Shown: one piece after another, positions 27,508 to 36,900 of the stretch
Layout: each line of letters opens with the position of its first letter
Numbering within the stretch: position 1 is the stretch's first letter
Assembly (NCBI GenBank): GCA_017744515.1
Contig: JAGIBF010000013.1
Coordinates: 1 to 64,000 of the forward strand
Reading direction: 5' to 3'
DNA: 64,000 bases
From: Niastella sp.
Lineage (GTDB): Bacteria > Bacteroidota > Bacteroidia > Chitinophagales > Chitinophagaceae
Translations under genes and position numbers: made by a program
Notes under the pieces: generated by a model
What the model was told of the DNA's origin: nothing
Databases searched by the model: none
What the model saw: the letters and a program-made list of their open reading frames with translations, nothing else

Positions 27508-28752
27508 ATGATCGATATTAAAGTTCCGACAGTAGGAGAATCTATCAGCGAAGTGACTTTATTGAAATGGGTAAAGAAGGATGGTGATTATGTAGAAAGG
27601 GATGAAGTGATTGCTGAACTGGAAAGTGAAAAAGCAACTTTTGAAGTGAATGCCGAAAAGGCTGGTGTTTTAAAGCGTGGCGCTCAGGAAGGCGATACGC
27701 TGAACATTGGCGATGTATTGGCTACCATCGATGAAACGGCTGCTAAACCTGAAGGTGCGCCTGCATCCAATGGTGCTGCCGCTCCCGCTAAGAAGGAAGA
27801 GCCCAAGGCTGCTCCTGCTGAAGCGAAGGCTGCTTCCCAGGCTCCGGTTACTTCCGTTCCGAATGATGTGAAAGCAACGCCTGTTGCTGCCGCTATCATT
27901 GCTGATAAGAAAGTTGATCCGAAGTCGGTAACGCCCACCGGCTACCAGGGCAAGATCGTGAAAGACGATGTGCTGGCTGCTTTGTCGAACCCCGGCAAGG
28001 TGACTGGTGGTAAGGCGCTCTTCAACCGCGATCAACGCCGGGAGAAGATGAGCCAGCTGCGCAAGACTATTTCCCGCCGCCTCGTAGAGGCCAAGAATAC
28101 AACGGCCATGCTCACTACCTTCAACGAGGTAGATATGAGTCGTATCATGGAAATACGCACTAAGTACAAGGATAAATTCAAGGAATCACATGGTGTCAAC
28201 CTCGGTTTCATGAGTTTCTTTGCCAAAGCTGCTGCTATCGCACTTACGGAATGGCCAGCGGTGAATGCTTATATCGATGGCGACCAACTGGTGTACCATG
28301 ATTATGTAGACATTTCTATTGCTGTTTCTACACCTCGTGGATTAACAGTACCTGTTATCCGCAACGTGGAAAGCCTCAGCATGGCTGATATAGAAAAGAA
28401 AGTAATTGAGCTGGCTGGTAAAGCAAGGGACAATAAGCTTTCCATGGAAGAGTTGCAAGGTGGTACTTTCACTATTACCAATGGTGGTGTGTTCGGTTCT
28501 CTGATGAGTACGCCGATCATCAACCTGCCGCAGAGTGCTATCCTCGGTATGCACAAGATACAGGAACGCCCTATGGCTATCAACGGACAGGTGGTGATCA
28601 AGCCTATGATGTACCTGGCTGTGAGCTATGACCACCGTATTATCGACGGTCGTGAGTCGGTGAGCTTCCTGGTGCGTGTGAAGGAGTTGCTGGAGAACCC
28701 TGAGTTGTTGCTGTTTGGCAAGGACCCCGTGAAGACTTTGTTGGAGTTATAA
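27508..28752 (+). CDS. sucB: 2-oxoglutarate dehydrogenase E2 (dihydrolipoyl succinyltransferase)
   Basis: 414 residues, usual length. One lipoyl domain spans residues 1-77, with the lipoylated Lys42 in ESEKATFEV. An Ala/Pro/Lys-rich linker follows, then the E3-binding domain around 127-160 ([22 protein letters not shown]). The acyltransferase core runs to the end, with the catalytic His in [11 protein letters not shown]. It transfers the succinyl group to CoA. Last gene of the operon, closed by a hairpin terminator about 80 bases downstream. Confidence 0.98.
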   Translation: MIDIKVPTVGESISEVTLLKWVKKDGDYVERDEVIAELESEKATFEVNAEKAGVLKRGAQEGDTLNIGDVLATIDETAAKPEGAPASNGAAAPAKKEEPKAAPAEAKAASQAPVTSVPNDVKATPVAAAIIADKKVDPKSVTPTGYQGKIVKDDVLAALSNPGKVTGGKALFNRDQRREKMSQLRKTISRRLVEAKNTTAMLTTFNEVDMSRIMEIRTKYKDKFKESHGVNLGFMSFFAKAAAIALTEWPAVNAYIDGDQLVYHDYVDISIAVSTPRGLTVPVIRNVESLSMADIEKKVIELAGKARDNKLSMEELQGGTFTITNGGVFGSLMSTPIINLPQSAILGMHKIQERPMAINGQVVIKPMMYLAVSYDHRIIDGRESVSFLVRVKELLENPELLLFGKDPVKTLLEL

Positions 28753-28793
28753 AATACAAGCTGCGGGATACGAGCTGCGAGCTTCGGGTGAGG

Positions 28794-28813
28794 CTTCGCA
28801 GGCTCAGTCTGAC
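28794..28813 (+). repeat. R1 repeat, diverged copy 3
   Basis: cttcgcaggctcagtctgac, a variant of the R1 core, 42 bases after the sucB stop and just before the terminator. Confidence 0.55.
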
Positions 28814-28828
28814 GAGCAAGAATATTTC

Positions 28829-28857
28829 AAAAGCCTGTTGTAAAGACAGGCTTTTTT
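28829..28857 (+). terminator. Terminator of the suc operon
   Basis: aaaagcctgt (28829-28838) pairs with acaggctttt (28845-28854), six-base loop, followed by TTTT. The A-rich left arm makes it work in both directions. Confidence 0.85.
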
Positions 28858-28865
28858 GGTTCTGG

Positions 28866-29112
28866 AGGGTTGCTATAATAAGGGTTAGCAAATGTTGGGT
28901 TGTAGAAATAAGGAAGGCCGGTGGGACCACCAGCCTTGCCGCTGGCATTAAATGTTGACTTGGTTTAATGCCTGCTATAAGTATCACCGCTCTTTAATCC
29001 TCAGCCGCTATCCCGAGGGGTAGTGGCTGAAATATCGCATATGGCAGAGGTAGGTATTGTGCAACCTGGCAAACCGGGTTCTTGTACAAATGTCTGCCGG
29101 CAAGGCAGAGCT
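28866..29112 (+). ncRNA. Candidate structured noncoding RNA, hairpin-rich
   Basis: Five consecutive hairpins occur in about 180 bases: ccagc/gctgg (28930-28945); ggcattaaa/tttaatgcc (28944-28972, nine perfect pairs, sharing two bases with the first); a 12-pair stem 29002-29013 with 29018-29029; aacctgg/ccgggtt (29063-29080); tctgcc/ggcaga (29093-29109). The 12-pair stem and the aacctgg stem are closed only if G-U pairs are allowed on the plus strand (three such pairs); on the minus strand these become A-C mismatches. That favours a plus-strand RNA, possibly ending at the terminator at 29266. No open frame of credible length lies here. It does not match RNase P RNA, tmRNA or SRP RNA as I know them. 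A cluster of dead repeats is the alternative. Confidence 0.35.
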
Positions 29113-29131
29113 GGCAATACTCTTTTTGAGT
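29086..29131 (-). promoter_or_regulatory. Two-box element, copy 1
   Basis: acaaatgtctg (29086-29096), 18 unrelated bases, then caatactctttttgagt (29115-29131). The same boxes at the same spacing occur at 32377-32422. Read on the minus strand, GACATTTG resembles a -7 box and TTG sits 20 bases upstream at the -33 position, preceded by the inverted repeat ACTC/GAGT. No minus-strand gene follows before rpsT, so this copy is orphaned or drives an RNA. Confidence 0.55.
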
Positions 29132-29194
29132 GAGAAAAAATACGCAATGGGACGATCAGTGCCGTGGATTCCACACCTGTTTGGGTGAGTGGGG

Positions 29195-29247
29195 CTTCGA
29201 CAAGCTCAGCCTGACATCGACAAGCTCAGTCCCGCAGAGCGGGATAA
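29195..29247. repeat. R1 repeat, copy 4, with linked hairpin
   Basis: cttcgacaagctcagcctgac (29195-29215), then a partial second unit (tcgacaagctcag) running into cccgcagagcggg, a short hairpin that recurs at 54360-54372. Confidence 0.6.
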
Positions 29248-29265
29248 ACTCTGACAAAAGAGAGT

Positions 29266-29303
29266 AAAGAGTCCTGTTGGGTGACAGGACTCTTTGTTTT
29301 GGG
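29266..29303. terminator. Bidirectional terminator after the T9SS cargo gene
   Basis: Perfect 12-base arms aaagagtcctgt (29266-29277) and acaggactcttt (29284-29295), flanked by T-rich tails on both strands. It ends the minus-strand gene at 29321 and could also end a plus-strand RNA from 28.9 kb. Confidence 0.85.
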
Positions 29304-29320
29304 TAAGCTGCCGGCTCAAG

Positions 29321-32263
29321 TTACTGTTTGATCAGTTTCAGTGTTTGCCATTGGTTTCCATCGCTGATCCGCAGGTGATAGACTCCTGCTGATAGTTGTT
29401 GTAAGGGTATTTGTATTTGTGTGGTGTTGGCGCCAATGCCGTCCTTTCTCCATACTTCTTTGCCCTGACTATTGTATAATAACAGGGCTTTTACCTGTAC
29501 ATGATCATCTTCAATACGGAGGATAGCATGATCTGCAGCGGGGTTGGGTGACAGGGTCAATGACTTGCCTGTGGGCTGTTGTCGTAATATAACCGTCCGG
29601 CTTACGCTGCTGCGTGCATCCAGATCGCGCTGGCGTACGCGATAATGGTTGGTGCGGCCATCTGCCGGCACTACACAACTGTATTGTGTGCTGCCATTGG
29701 CTGGTACGGTACACACTTCTGTATAGCTTACCCCGTCTGTACTGTGTTGTACCACATAGTCTTTTACCTGTTGTTCATCGGCTACTTTCCAGGTCACTTT
29801 TGCTTGTGTACTGTTTACCCACTGTGCCTGGATGCTGACCCAGGTAACGGGTAATGTGGCCGCACTTTTCAGCACGAAGAAATTGCTGAAGCTGTTTACG
29901 CTGATCTCCAGGTAATAACCTCCTTCCACGGTGCCCCAGGCTATTGGTGTGATCAATTCATCGGTAGGTGCTGAAATATAGGTGGCCGGTACGGAGGCGG
30001 TAGCGTTGGGTTGTTTTACAATGCCCAGGCTGCCGGGATTGATGATCGTCGGGTCAGCTGTTTTCAGACGGGTAAATTCTTCTTCTGTAAAGTATAGACG
30101 AACTTTTGCTGTGGCTCCGCCTGTCAGGTTGTTTTGCGGAAAGATGGTGTAGTTCCTATCCAGGTAAGGTTTGCCATCTGTTGTTCTGATTGCACTAAGT
30201 GGACTGTTTTTGTAGGCCTGTATCTGTACATTTCCAAAGTTGTAGTCATCTACAATAGCAGCCACCGTACTCCAGCCTGTTGGGGTCAGGGCGTCAAACA
30301 TACTCCATTTATTGCTGAGGCCGTATAGTATGTAAGGAGGTAATAAATTGGCGAAGTTATTCAACCCAATCAGTTTCTTTACTGGTGGCAGGTAGTCGTA
30401 TACGTCCAACGTATCGAGGTGACGCATGTATACATTGTAAGCGGTAGTATTGGGCATGGTAGGTCGCCCGTCGTGCCAGGCAATGACTGCGGTGCCATCT
30501 TCTCCCAATGCGGCAAACGCTTTGTCGGGACTGGTCGTATTGCCGATGGAACGTCCCATAGCTCCCCAGCTAAACTTGCCACCTTCTGCTATCGGGCTTA
30601 CCCGTACATAGCGTCCATACTCGCTGATGTAGAACAGGGCATTGCCGGTATGGTCCATCGAGATCATGGGAAGGTCGTAGGTGATGTTGGAGTTCTGGAA
30701 ACCTGTGCTCAGTTCACGGCCTACTACGATACCTTTTTTGTCTGTGGTATTTACTTCTACTGAATAAGCTTGCGGTCCTGTCTGCTTTGCTACCAATTCC
30801 TGCAACAGTATGGTACCGCTGTTGGTATAATCGGGATGGGCCACTTTGGCGGTGAGCAGTGCGCGGTTGCCGCCACCTGTCAACTGGAAGTCGTAGTAAT
30901 AGGTGCCGGATGCGAGTAAGGTATCTATCTGGACTTTTACTGAATCAAGGCCTGGAGGCCGTGTGGTGTTGTATGCCCGATACCGGTTTTCATCATCGCT
31001 ACGTAACTGGTAAGGGATGCTGTCATATACTTCATCGGCCAGGCCATAATAGCCCCTGGTGTGAAAGGTGGTGACGGCATTGTTGATGTACATCCTTCTG
31101 ACAATGCCTACCACGTTTGCATTGGCGTTGCCGCCGGTTTGTATTACTACACCCTTTGGATAATAGAGATCATAGATTGGATTGGTGGCTTCATTATAAA
31201 CATCAAGCAGGAAATAGCCTTCTCCTCCATTTTCAATCACTTCGTTGGGGACTACATTGGGTAAGCAGATCTGTGAATAAAAGAATGCATGGAAATTATA
31301 CAAGGCCACTACGCTGTCTTTTTTGTAAAAACGGTTGATCTCTGTGAGCGTAGCAATGTCGTTGGTTCGGCGGAACACTTGTACCCGGGAATCTTTTTTT
31401 ACCCGGCATAGTTTATTGTATGCCACGAATGGTCCACGGGATGGTTGTGCAAAGTTTCTTTCAAAGGTCCAGATGATACCGCAGCCTCCCTGCAGATCGG
31501 GATAGATGTTGAAGTGATAGACATAATCTTCGAGGTAGTTGAAGTTGCGGCGAATGCCGCAGGGGCCTAACGAGGTGATGTCTGTTACGTCCGGGTCAAA
31601 CTTCTGGCCGCCATAAAACCGCAGGTCGTTTCCTTCTGTGCGGTAGCAGTTTACAAACACATCTCTGGTGGCAAATCCGATACGTATATAGCCGATGAAA
31701 AATCCTTTGTTGCCATCGGGTATCAGTTGTGGCGCCACAAACTGGTAGCTATCGTTGAGCGTGCCCTGTGCTATGACGCGGCCTGTGTCGGCAAATACTT
31801 TGGTGCCGTTGCCGCGCACATGTTGTATGCAGACCCTGGCTTTGTTGGTAACATGGGTATTGACCATGTTGGCATCCTGCCAGGCTACATAAAAGCCATT
31901 GCTGCTATCGGTGCAGGCGAGGGAGTAATACCTGAAATCGCTGTTTTGTGAAGGGTTGAGCTGCTGGTAATCGGGGCCTGCGGCAACGGGTATTCCATTG
32001 GCTGTCCATTGGGCTACTCCGTGTTTATCGTACTTCTGGGCATAGATATCGACGTCGCTAAAGTTGGTGCGCGAATCTTCCCAGATGACGATCCATCCGC
32101 TATCGGGGTAGCTGCGAATCACGATGCTGTTGCCCTGGTTATTGGCGGCCACTGCGACCGGCATATGTAGGGTGTCGTAAAACTGGTTTTGGGTATCGCT
32201 CCACTGTCCGTGTGCAATAAACGTGGTCATGCATACCACGCACAATGTGTACAGGTATCTCAT
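29321..32263 (-). CDS. Large secreted protein with T9SS type A sorting domain
   Basis: 980 residues. A signal peptide (MRYLYTLCVVCMTTFIAHG) is followed by about 800 residues of beta-rich sequence with repeated WQDANMVNT, WEDSRTN and WHDGRPT strings, typical of propeller-like secreted proteins of unknown activity. The last 80 residues are a type A sorting domain (LSLSPNPAADHAIL ... LSAGVYHLRISDG) that directs export through the type IX system and anchoring or release at the surface. Preceding it is a FNIII-like segment (VTWKVADEQQVKDYVVQHS). No catalytic motif is seen. A two-box promoter-like element lies 114 bases upstream. Confidence 0.88.
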   Translation of the reverse strand: MRYLYTLCVVCMTTFIAHGQWSDTQNQFYDTLHMPVAVAANNQGNSIVIRSYPDSGWIVIWEDSRTNFSDVDIYAQKYDKHGVAQWTANGIPVAAGPDYQQLNPSQNSDFRYYSLACTDSSNGFYVAWQDANMVNTHVTNKARVCIQHVRGNGTKVFADTGRVIAQGTLNDSYQFVAPQLIPDGNKGFFIGYIRIGFATRDVFVNCYRTEGNDLRFYGGQKFDPDVTDITSLGPCGIRRNFNYLEDYVYHFNIYPDLQGGCGIIWTFERNFAQPSRGPFVAYNKLCRVKKDSRVQVFRRTNDIATLTEINRFYKKDSVVALYNFHAFFYSQICLPNVVPNEVIENGGEGYFLLDVYNEATNPIYDLYYPKGVVIQTGGNANANVVGIVRRMYINNAVTTFHTRGYYGLADEVYDSIPYQLRSDDENRYRAYNTTRPPGLDSVKVQIDTLLASGTYYYDFQLTGGGNRALLTAKVAHPDYTNSGTILLQELVAKQTGPQAYSVEVNTTDKKGIVVGRELSTGFQNSNITYDLPMISMDHTGNALFYISEYGRYVRVSPIAEGGKFSWGAMGRSIGNTTSPDKAFAALGEDGTAVIAWHDGRPTMPNTTAYNVYMRHLDTLDVYDYLPPVKKLIGLNNFANLLPPYILYGLSNKWSMFDALTPTGWSTVAAIVDDYNFGNVQIQAYKNSPLSAIRTTDGKPYLDRNYTIFPQNNLTGGATAKVRLYFTEEEFTRLKTADPTIINPGSLGIVKQPNATASVPATYISAPTDELITPIAWGTVEGGYYLEISVNSFSNFFVLKSAATLPVTWVSIQAQWVNSTQAKVTWKVADEQQVKDYVVQHSTDGVSYTEVCTVPANGSTQYSCVVPADGRTNHYRVRQRDLDARSSVSRTVILRQQPTGKSLTLSPNPAADHAILRIEDDHVQVKALLLYNSQGKEVWRKDGIGANTTQIQIPLQQLSAGVYHLRISDGNQWQTLKLIKQ

Positions 32264-32376
32264 ATTAATAGTTTGCTGATGAAGAATGTGACGTTGGCTG
32301 CCGCCGGGTTTGAAGCAGAGGATATGAATCTATCTGGTGAGTGTAGGGGAGATGTTTATAGTCGTGTAATGACGCT

Positions 32377-32422
32377 ACAAATGTCTGTCAGTATATGGGG
32401 CAATGCAATACTCTTTTTGAGT
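32377..32422 (-). promoter_or_regulatory. Two-box element, copy 2, before the T9SS cargo gene
   Basis: Same boxes and spacing as 29086-29131. Here the inverted repeat is perfect: tactc, ttttt, gagta (32408-32423). Read toward the cargo gene it gives TTG, a 20-base spacer and GACATTTG, predicting a start about 105 bases before the ATG. Likely the promoter and operator of that gene. Confidence 0.6.
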
Positions 32423-32432
32423 AGGGATGGAA

Positions 32433-32460
32433 TAAGAAGTAGGAGGTAAGAGGTAGGAGT
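32433..32460 (+). repeat. Purine-rich simple repeat, copy 1
   Basis: Run of aagtagg / aggtaag / aggtagg heptads. A similar run is at 57023-57053. Noncoding. Confidence 0.5.
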
Positions 32461-32467
32461 CGACAGA

Positions 32468-32488
32468 CTTCGACAGGCTCAGTCTGAC
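32468..32488 (+). repeat. R1 repeat, copy 5
   Basis: cttcgacaggctcagtctga plus one base, two bases from the stop codon of the minus-strand response regulator gene. Confidence 0.65.
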
Positions 32489-32490
32489 AT

Positions 32491-33117
32491 TTAGACAATC
32501 CTTTCACTGAGGGCTTTGGCGATGGCTTCTTTGCCGCAGTTGACGTGGAGTTTCTGGTATATGTTCTTAAGGTGGGCGCGTACCGTGTCGAAGGCCAGCT
32601 TCATTTCTGCAGCTATGAGTTTAATGCTGTAGCCTTTGGTGAGCCATTGTAATACTTCTATTTCGCGGGGCGACAGGTTGTATTTGTTGCTACCGGTTTT
32701 GGCCTGGAAGGTATTCAGTACTTTTTTGGCGATGGTAGGCGACATGGGTGCACCGCCTTCCAATACTTCCTGTATGGCATCAAACAGTTTGGCAGGTGGT
32801 GTTTTTTTGAGGAGGTATCCATTGGCTCCGGCACACAGGCACTGGAAGAGTTTTTCATCGTCTTCAAATACCGTATACATGATGACTGCTGTAGATGGCT
32901 GCGCTTCTTTGATGAGCTGTACGCCCCTGATGCCAGATTCACCGGGCATGTCGATGTCCATCAGGACAACGTCGGGCTTGTAGACGCGCGCTATATTGGC
33001 GGCATCGGTGCACTGGTTATAATCGCCTACTACATCGTAGTCGTTCATTTTAAGCAGGTAGGCAAGCGATTCCCGCAGTCTGTCGTTGTCTTCAAAAATG
33101 GCAATCCTGGCTAACAT
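32491..33117 (-). CDS. NarL/FixJ-type response regulator
   Basis: 208 residues. The receiver domain (1-120) has the acidic pair E9/D10, the phospho-acceptor Asp54 in VLMDIDMPG, a Thr near 81 (VIMYTVFED) and Lys in LLKKTPPAKL. Residues about 145-208 are a LuxR-type helix-turn-helix (LSPREIEVLQWLTKGYSIKLIAAEMKL in part). It binds DNA after phosphorylation. The probable kinase lies 800 bases upstream on the same strand (33919-36996), separated by two plus-strand genes. The T9SS cargo gene just downstream is a plausible target, though the sequence does not prove it. Confidence 0.93.
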   Translation of the reverse strand: MLARIAIFEDNDRLRESLAYLLKMNDYDVVGDYNQCTDAANIARVYKPDVVLMDIDMPGESGIRGVQLIKEAQPSTAVIMYTVFEDDEKLFQCLCAGANGYLLKKTPPAKLFDAIQEVLEGGAPMSPTIAKKVLNTFQAKTGSNKYNLSPREIEVLQWLTKGYSIKLIAAEMKLAFDTVRAHLKNIYQKLHVNCGKEAIAKALSERIV

Positions 33118-33208
33118 ATCGTAAAGATAAGCTTATGCTACTACTAAGTGGTATCGCTCATTTGAGGGGGAGGGGGTATATGGTGATAAAAGTATATCTT
33201 TAATAGCT

Positions 33209-33733
33209 ATGAAAAACCAATATTATGGTATCGATATTCTTATCGATAAGTTGACTAATTCTATTGAAAATACCATTTCCGGAGACAGCTTTAAAACAGA
33301 CGTTTTACCTGTTACAGCGAATGATCTGAAAAGAATAAAGAAGAAGGACTGGTCTTTTGACTGGCATAAAGAATGGCAGGATGCGAAAAAGCAATTGTTT
33401 AAACTTGTAATCCGCGATAGTCTCAATATTGTCCAGGGGTTGATCAGTATTGAGGATAGAGGAGACCATATTTTTATGCACCTGATAGAAAGTGCGAAAT
33501 TTAATAAGGGGATCAAAAAACTGTATGTTGGTGTTCCTGGAAATCTTGTTGCGTTTGCCTGTAAAATTTCCTTTGAAAAGGGTTATGAAGGGTTTATTTC
33601 GTTTGAGTCAAAAACTAAGCTGATAGCACATTATAAAAAGTCTCTGGGCGCCTTTGTAATTGCCGGGCAATTAATGGGTTTGGACACATCAGCTTCTTTA
33701 ACATTGATTCATAAATACTTTCCAGATAATTAA
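33209..33733 (+). CDS. GNAT-like protein of unknown function
   Basis: 174 residues. The second half resembles a degenerate N-acetyltransferase fold: a long strand HIFMHLIESAKFN, then KLYVGVPGNLVAFACKISFE where GVPGNL could be the pyrophosphate-binding loop, and FISFESKTKLIAHYKKSLGA as the strand and helix that follow. The N-terminal half is basic and unrecognised. The gene is clearly more A/T-rich than its neighbours and is followed 14 bases later by a 53-codon gene. Together they form a plus-strand island between a response regulator and its kinase, both minus strand, which suggests acquisition. A toxin-antitoxin role is conceivable but unproven. Confidence 0.7.
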   Translation: MKNQYYGIDILIDKLTNSIENTISGDSFKTDVLPVTANDLKRIKKKDWSFDWHKEWQDAKKQLFKLVIRDSLNIVQGLISIEDRGDHIFMHLIESAKFNKGIKKLYVGVPGNLVAFACKISFEKGYEGFISFESKTKLIAHYKKSLGAFVIAGQLMGLDTSASLTLIHKYFPDN

Positions 33734-33747
33734 GTATATTTGAGTAT

Positions 33748-33909
33748 ATGGTGAAAGAACCTAAAAATATTGATTTTGTTACTACGGGAAAGCAACCTAC
33801 TGAACAGGAGTTTGCTTTGGTGAGTGAATGGATTAAAAAGAAGAAAGAGCAGGATAAAGCCCGCAGATCAAAGTCGCGCTTGGCTAAGCGTAAAAAGACA
33901 GGAGCCTAA
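33748..33909 (+). CDS. Small basic protein paired with the GNAT-like gene
   Basis: 53 residues, ATG at 33748, TAA at 33907-33909. The first half (MVKEPKNIDFVTTGKQPTEQ) is neutral and the rest strongly basic (EWIKKKKEQDKARRSKSR), so the tail could bind nucleic acid or an acidic partner. It starts 14 bases after the GNAT-like gene, and TATATTTG at 33735-33742 sits between them, a perfect -7 word but too near the ATG for a normal leader. Its stop is nine bases from the kinase stop on the other strand. I do not recognise a family. Confidence 0.65.
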   Translation: MVKEPKNIDFVTTGKQPTEQEFALVSEWIKKKKEQDKARRSKSRLAKRKKTGA

Positions 33910-33918
33910 TGGGACCTT

Positions 33919-36900
33919 TTATAATATAGGTAGGCTCATCTGTATTGAAGTGCCTCTTCCTTTTCTTGATACGATCTCTATTTTTCCTCCCCACTTACTT
34001 ACGCGTTGCTGCATATTTTTCAACCCGTTCCGGTGTGTAGTTTGTGCAGTATCGAACCCTTGGCCATCATCTTCAATGATCATATACAGTTGATTGCTTT
34101 CCAGCCAAACGCGGATGAGCACATTTTTCGCGTCGGCGTGTTTATAGATATTGTTGATGACTTCTTTGAAGAGGAGGAAGCAGTCCCGCCGCTGTTCCAT
34201 GTTGAGCTTGCGTTGAGCAAAGTATTCATCCAGCAGCAGGGTATAATGTATGTTGGCGCCATCGAATATCTCTGCTGCATAGCGCCGCATGCGGGCTACT
34301 GTTTGTTCCAACGTATCGTTGTTGGTATTGATACTCCAAACGATGTCGTCCAGCGCCTGGCTGGAGTTAGTCACTTCCTCGGTTATCCGGTTAAGAAATA
34401 CGCCTGCTTCTTCCTGCTGTCCTAATTTCTGGCGGCTTAGCTCAGACAGGATGCTGATGTTTGTGAGCGTTGACCCAATATCGTCGTGGAGGTCGGTGGC
34501 GATACGGTTGCGTACTTTTTGCAGGGCGATGAGTTGGTTGATGCGGTAGCGGTAAAGCAGGTATAGCAGTGTTGCCAATGCCAACACGAGTAGTACTACA
34601 AACCACCAGGTTTTCCAGAAAGGTGGCGTAATGACGATCGTGAGTAGTCCATCCTGTACACTGGCCCCCTTGGCTTGCTCCCATTCTTTCACCCGGAATG
34701 TGTAGGTGCCCGGAGGAATATTGGTATAGGCCGCATAGTTCCTGTTGCCTGCTTCGATCCAGTTTTTGTCATAGGGATAAAGCTGGTAGTAGTATTTTAT
34801 TTTTCGTGGCGCCACAAAGTCCAGCGCAGCAAAGGTGAAGGAGAGTGAGTTCTGGTGCCAGGCCAATTGGAGGCTTTGCTTATACGTAGTAGCTGTATCG
34901 CTTTTCAGCGGTTCGTTGTTGATGGATATTCCTGTGATCACCACTGGAGCTGCCGGATGGGCGCCCGAATATTTCATGGGGTCGAACCAATTCATGCCGC
35001 TTGAGCCTCCGAAATATAGGGTCCCGTCGGCATCAGCATACCAGGCACCGGTATTGAATTCATTCCCCTGCAGGCCATCTTCTGCTGTGAATTCGCTGAA
35101 ATGGGTTCGGTTCGTGTTTTGCAGATCGGCTGGTGGTGTGAACCGGATGATGCCTTTGTTGGAGCTCATCCAAATGGCGCCTTGCTTGTCGGGTATAATG
35201 CTGTAGATCGTATTGTTGGGAAGTCCGTTTGTATCTTTTATGGGAAATATTTTCCCTGTTGCCGTATCGAAGATGATAATGCCGTTGCCCAGTGTGCCTA
35301 TCCACAGGTAGGGCGGCTGGAAAGAAGTGCATTTGAGGGTATATTCCTTTTCTCTGAGTTGTTGTAGCGGTTTGGGGTGTGAAAGGAAGGTAAATTCTTC
35401 TGTACGCGTGTTGAAGAATTGTATGCCTTTGGTTTCAAAGCCAAGGCAGAGTAGTGTGTCGTTGATCGCTGTTATGGTGCGAACGTTGTTGTCGATGATG
35501 CCGCCCGGATGGCTTCTTTCCTTATTAAAGTATTTAAGGAGGCCCTGTTGTTTGTCGAGCAGGCAAAGTCCTGCATTGCGGGTACCCAGCCAGGCCTGCT
35601 GACTGTTGACTGGCAGCATGGTCCATATCGTGTGATCGGGCAGGTAACGTTGCTTTTTTCCTTGTGGACTAAAGATGGCTTTGATGGTTTTGGTGTGGCT
35701 GTTCATGATGAGCAGGCCATTATCCTGTGTGCCAATCCAGGTATCTTCACCGTCTGTACGCAGGGATACTATCCGTCTTCTATTATTGGGGGCACTTATT
35801 GAAGTGAGGTCTACCGATTCGATCTTTCTATTGTTCCTGTCGTTTACGTACGAAAGCCCGCTGTTGGAGGTGCCAATCCATATCCCTCCTTTGTGATCGG
35901 TAGTGATGGAGCGAACCTGTTCTATGGGTATTTTTTTTTGTACCGTGCTTTTGGTAAACATGGAAAACATGTTGAGGCGTTTGTCGTAGAGACATGCGCC
36001 GCCGCCATCGGTGCCTATCCAGATACCTCCCAGTTTATCGCGTTGTATGCAGAGTATGTCTACATAGCTGATAGAAGCCGCATTGCCTTCTTCGGGCATG
36101 ATGTGATGCACCGTGGCTTCTTTCATGTTGATGATGTACAGTCCTCTTCCAAATGTACCTATCCATATTTGTCCTTCGTGATCGGTTTTTATGGTTTGCA
36201 CCACCAGGTCGGACGGGAGTAGCTGTTGTGGGTTGAAGCCGGTGAATGGCGTGAATGTAGTGTCTTGTGGTTTTTTGAGGTAGACCCCTTTGGCATAGGT
36301 GCCCACCCATAGGTTGCCTGCCTGGTCTTCATCCATAACGCTGCAAGAGATGTAAGGGGCTGTTGTATTGTACAGGAAGCGGGTGGTCTCCGTGCGGCCG
36401 GGTGTGATGACATTGATGCCATTGCTGGTAAGCACCCAATATTTTTTATTCCGGCTTCGCAGGAGGAACTGTACGCTATCACTGTTAAGTTGGTTATTGC
36501 TGCGGGCATAGTGCATGGTTTTATGGGCAGCAGTGTCATGGTAATACAGCCCTTCTTTGATCGTGCCTATCCATAAAGCGCCCTGCGCTTCGGGATACAC
36601 GCAACTCACGGGCGGCAAGGGTATGTTGGGCGATAGCTTTTTATAGTGGGTGAAGGAATCATTAAGGAGGTTGAATATTTCCAGTTTGCCTCCGCTGGTA
36701 ATCAGCCACAGGTCGTGGTTGTTGCCCGGAATGATCTTGCCAAGGTGACTATAGGCGCTGGTGGTGATGTCGTCGAAGTTTCTCCCGAAGACCGCAAATT
36801 CTTTGCCGTCGAAGCGGTTGAGGCCGTCCTGCGTAGCAAACCACAGGAAGCCTTTTTCATCGGTGGCTATGTCTATGACGCTGTTTTGGGAAAGACCGTG

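Noticed and set aside
28640..28987. 115-codon minus-strand frame overlapping the end of sucB
   Set aside because: Low-complexity Ser/Thr/Leu peptide without a plausible start; the overlap with sucB and its terminator explains it.
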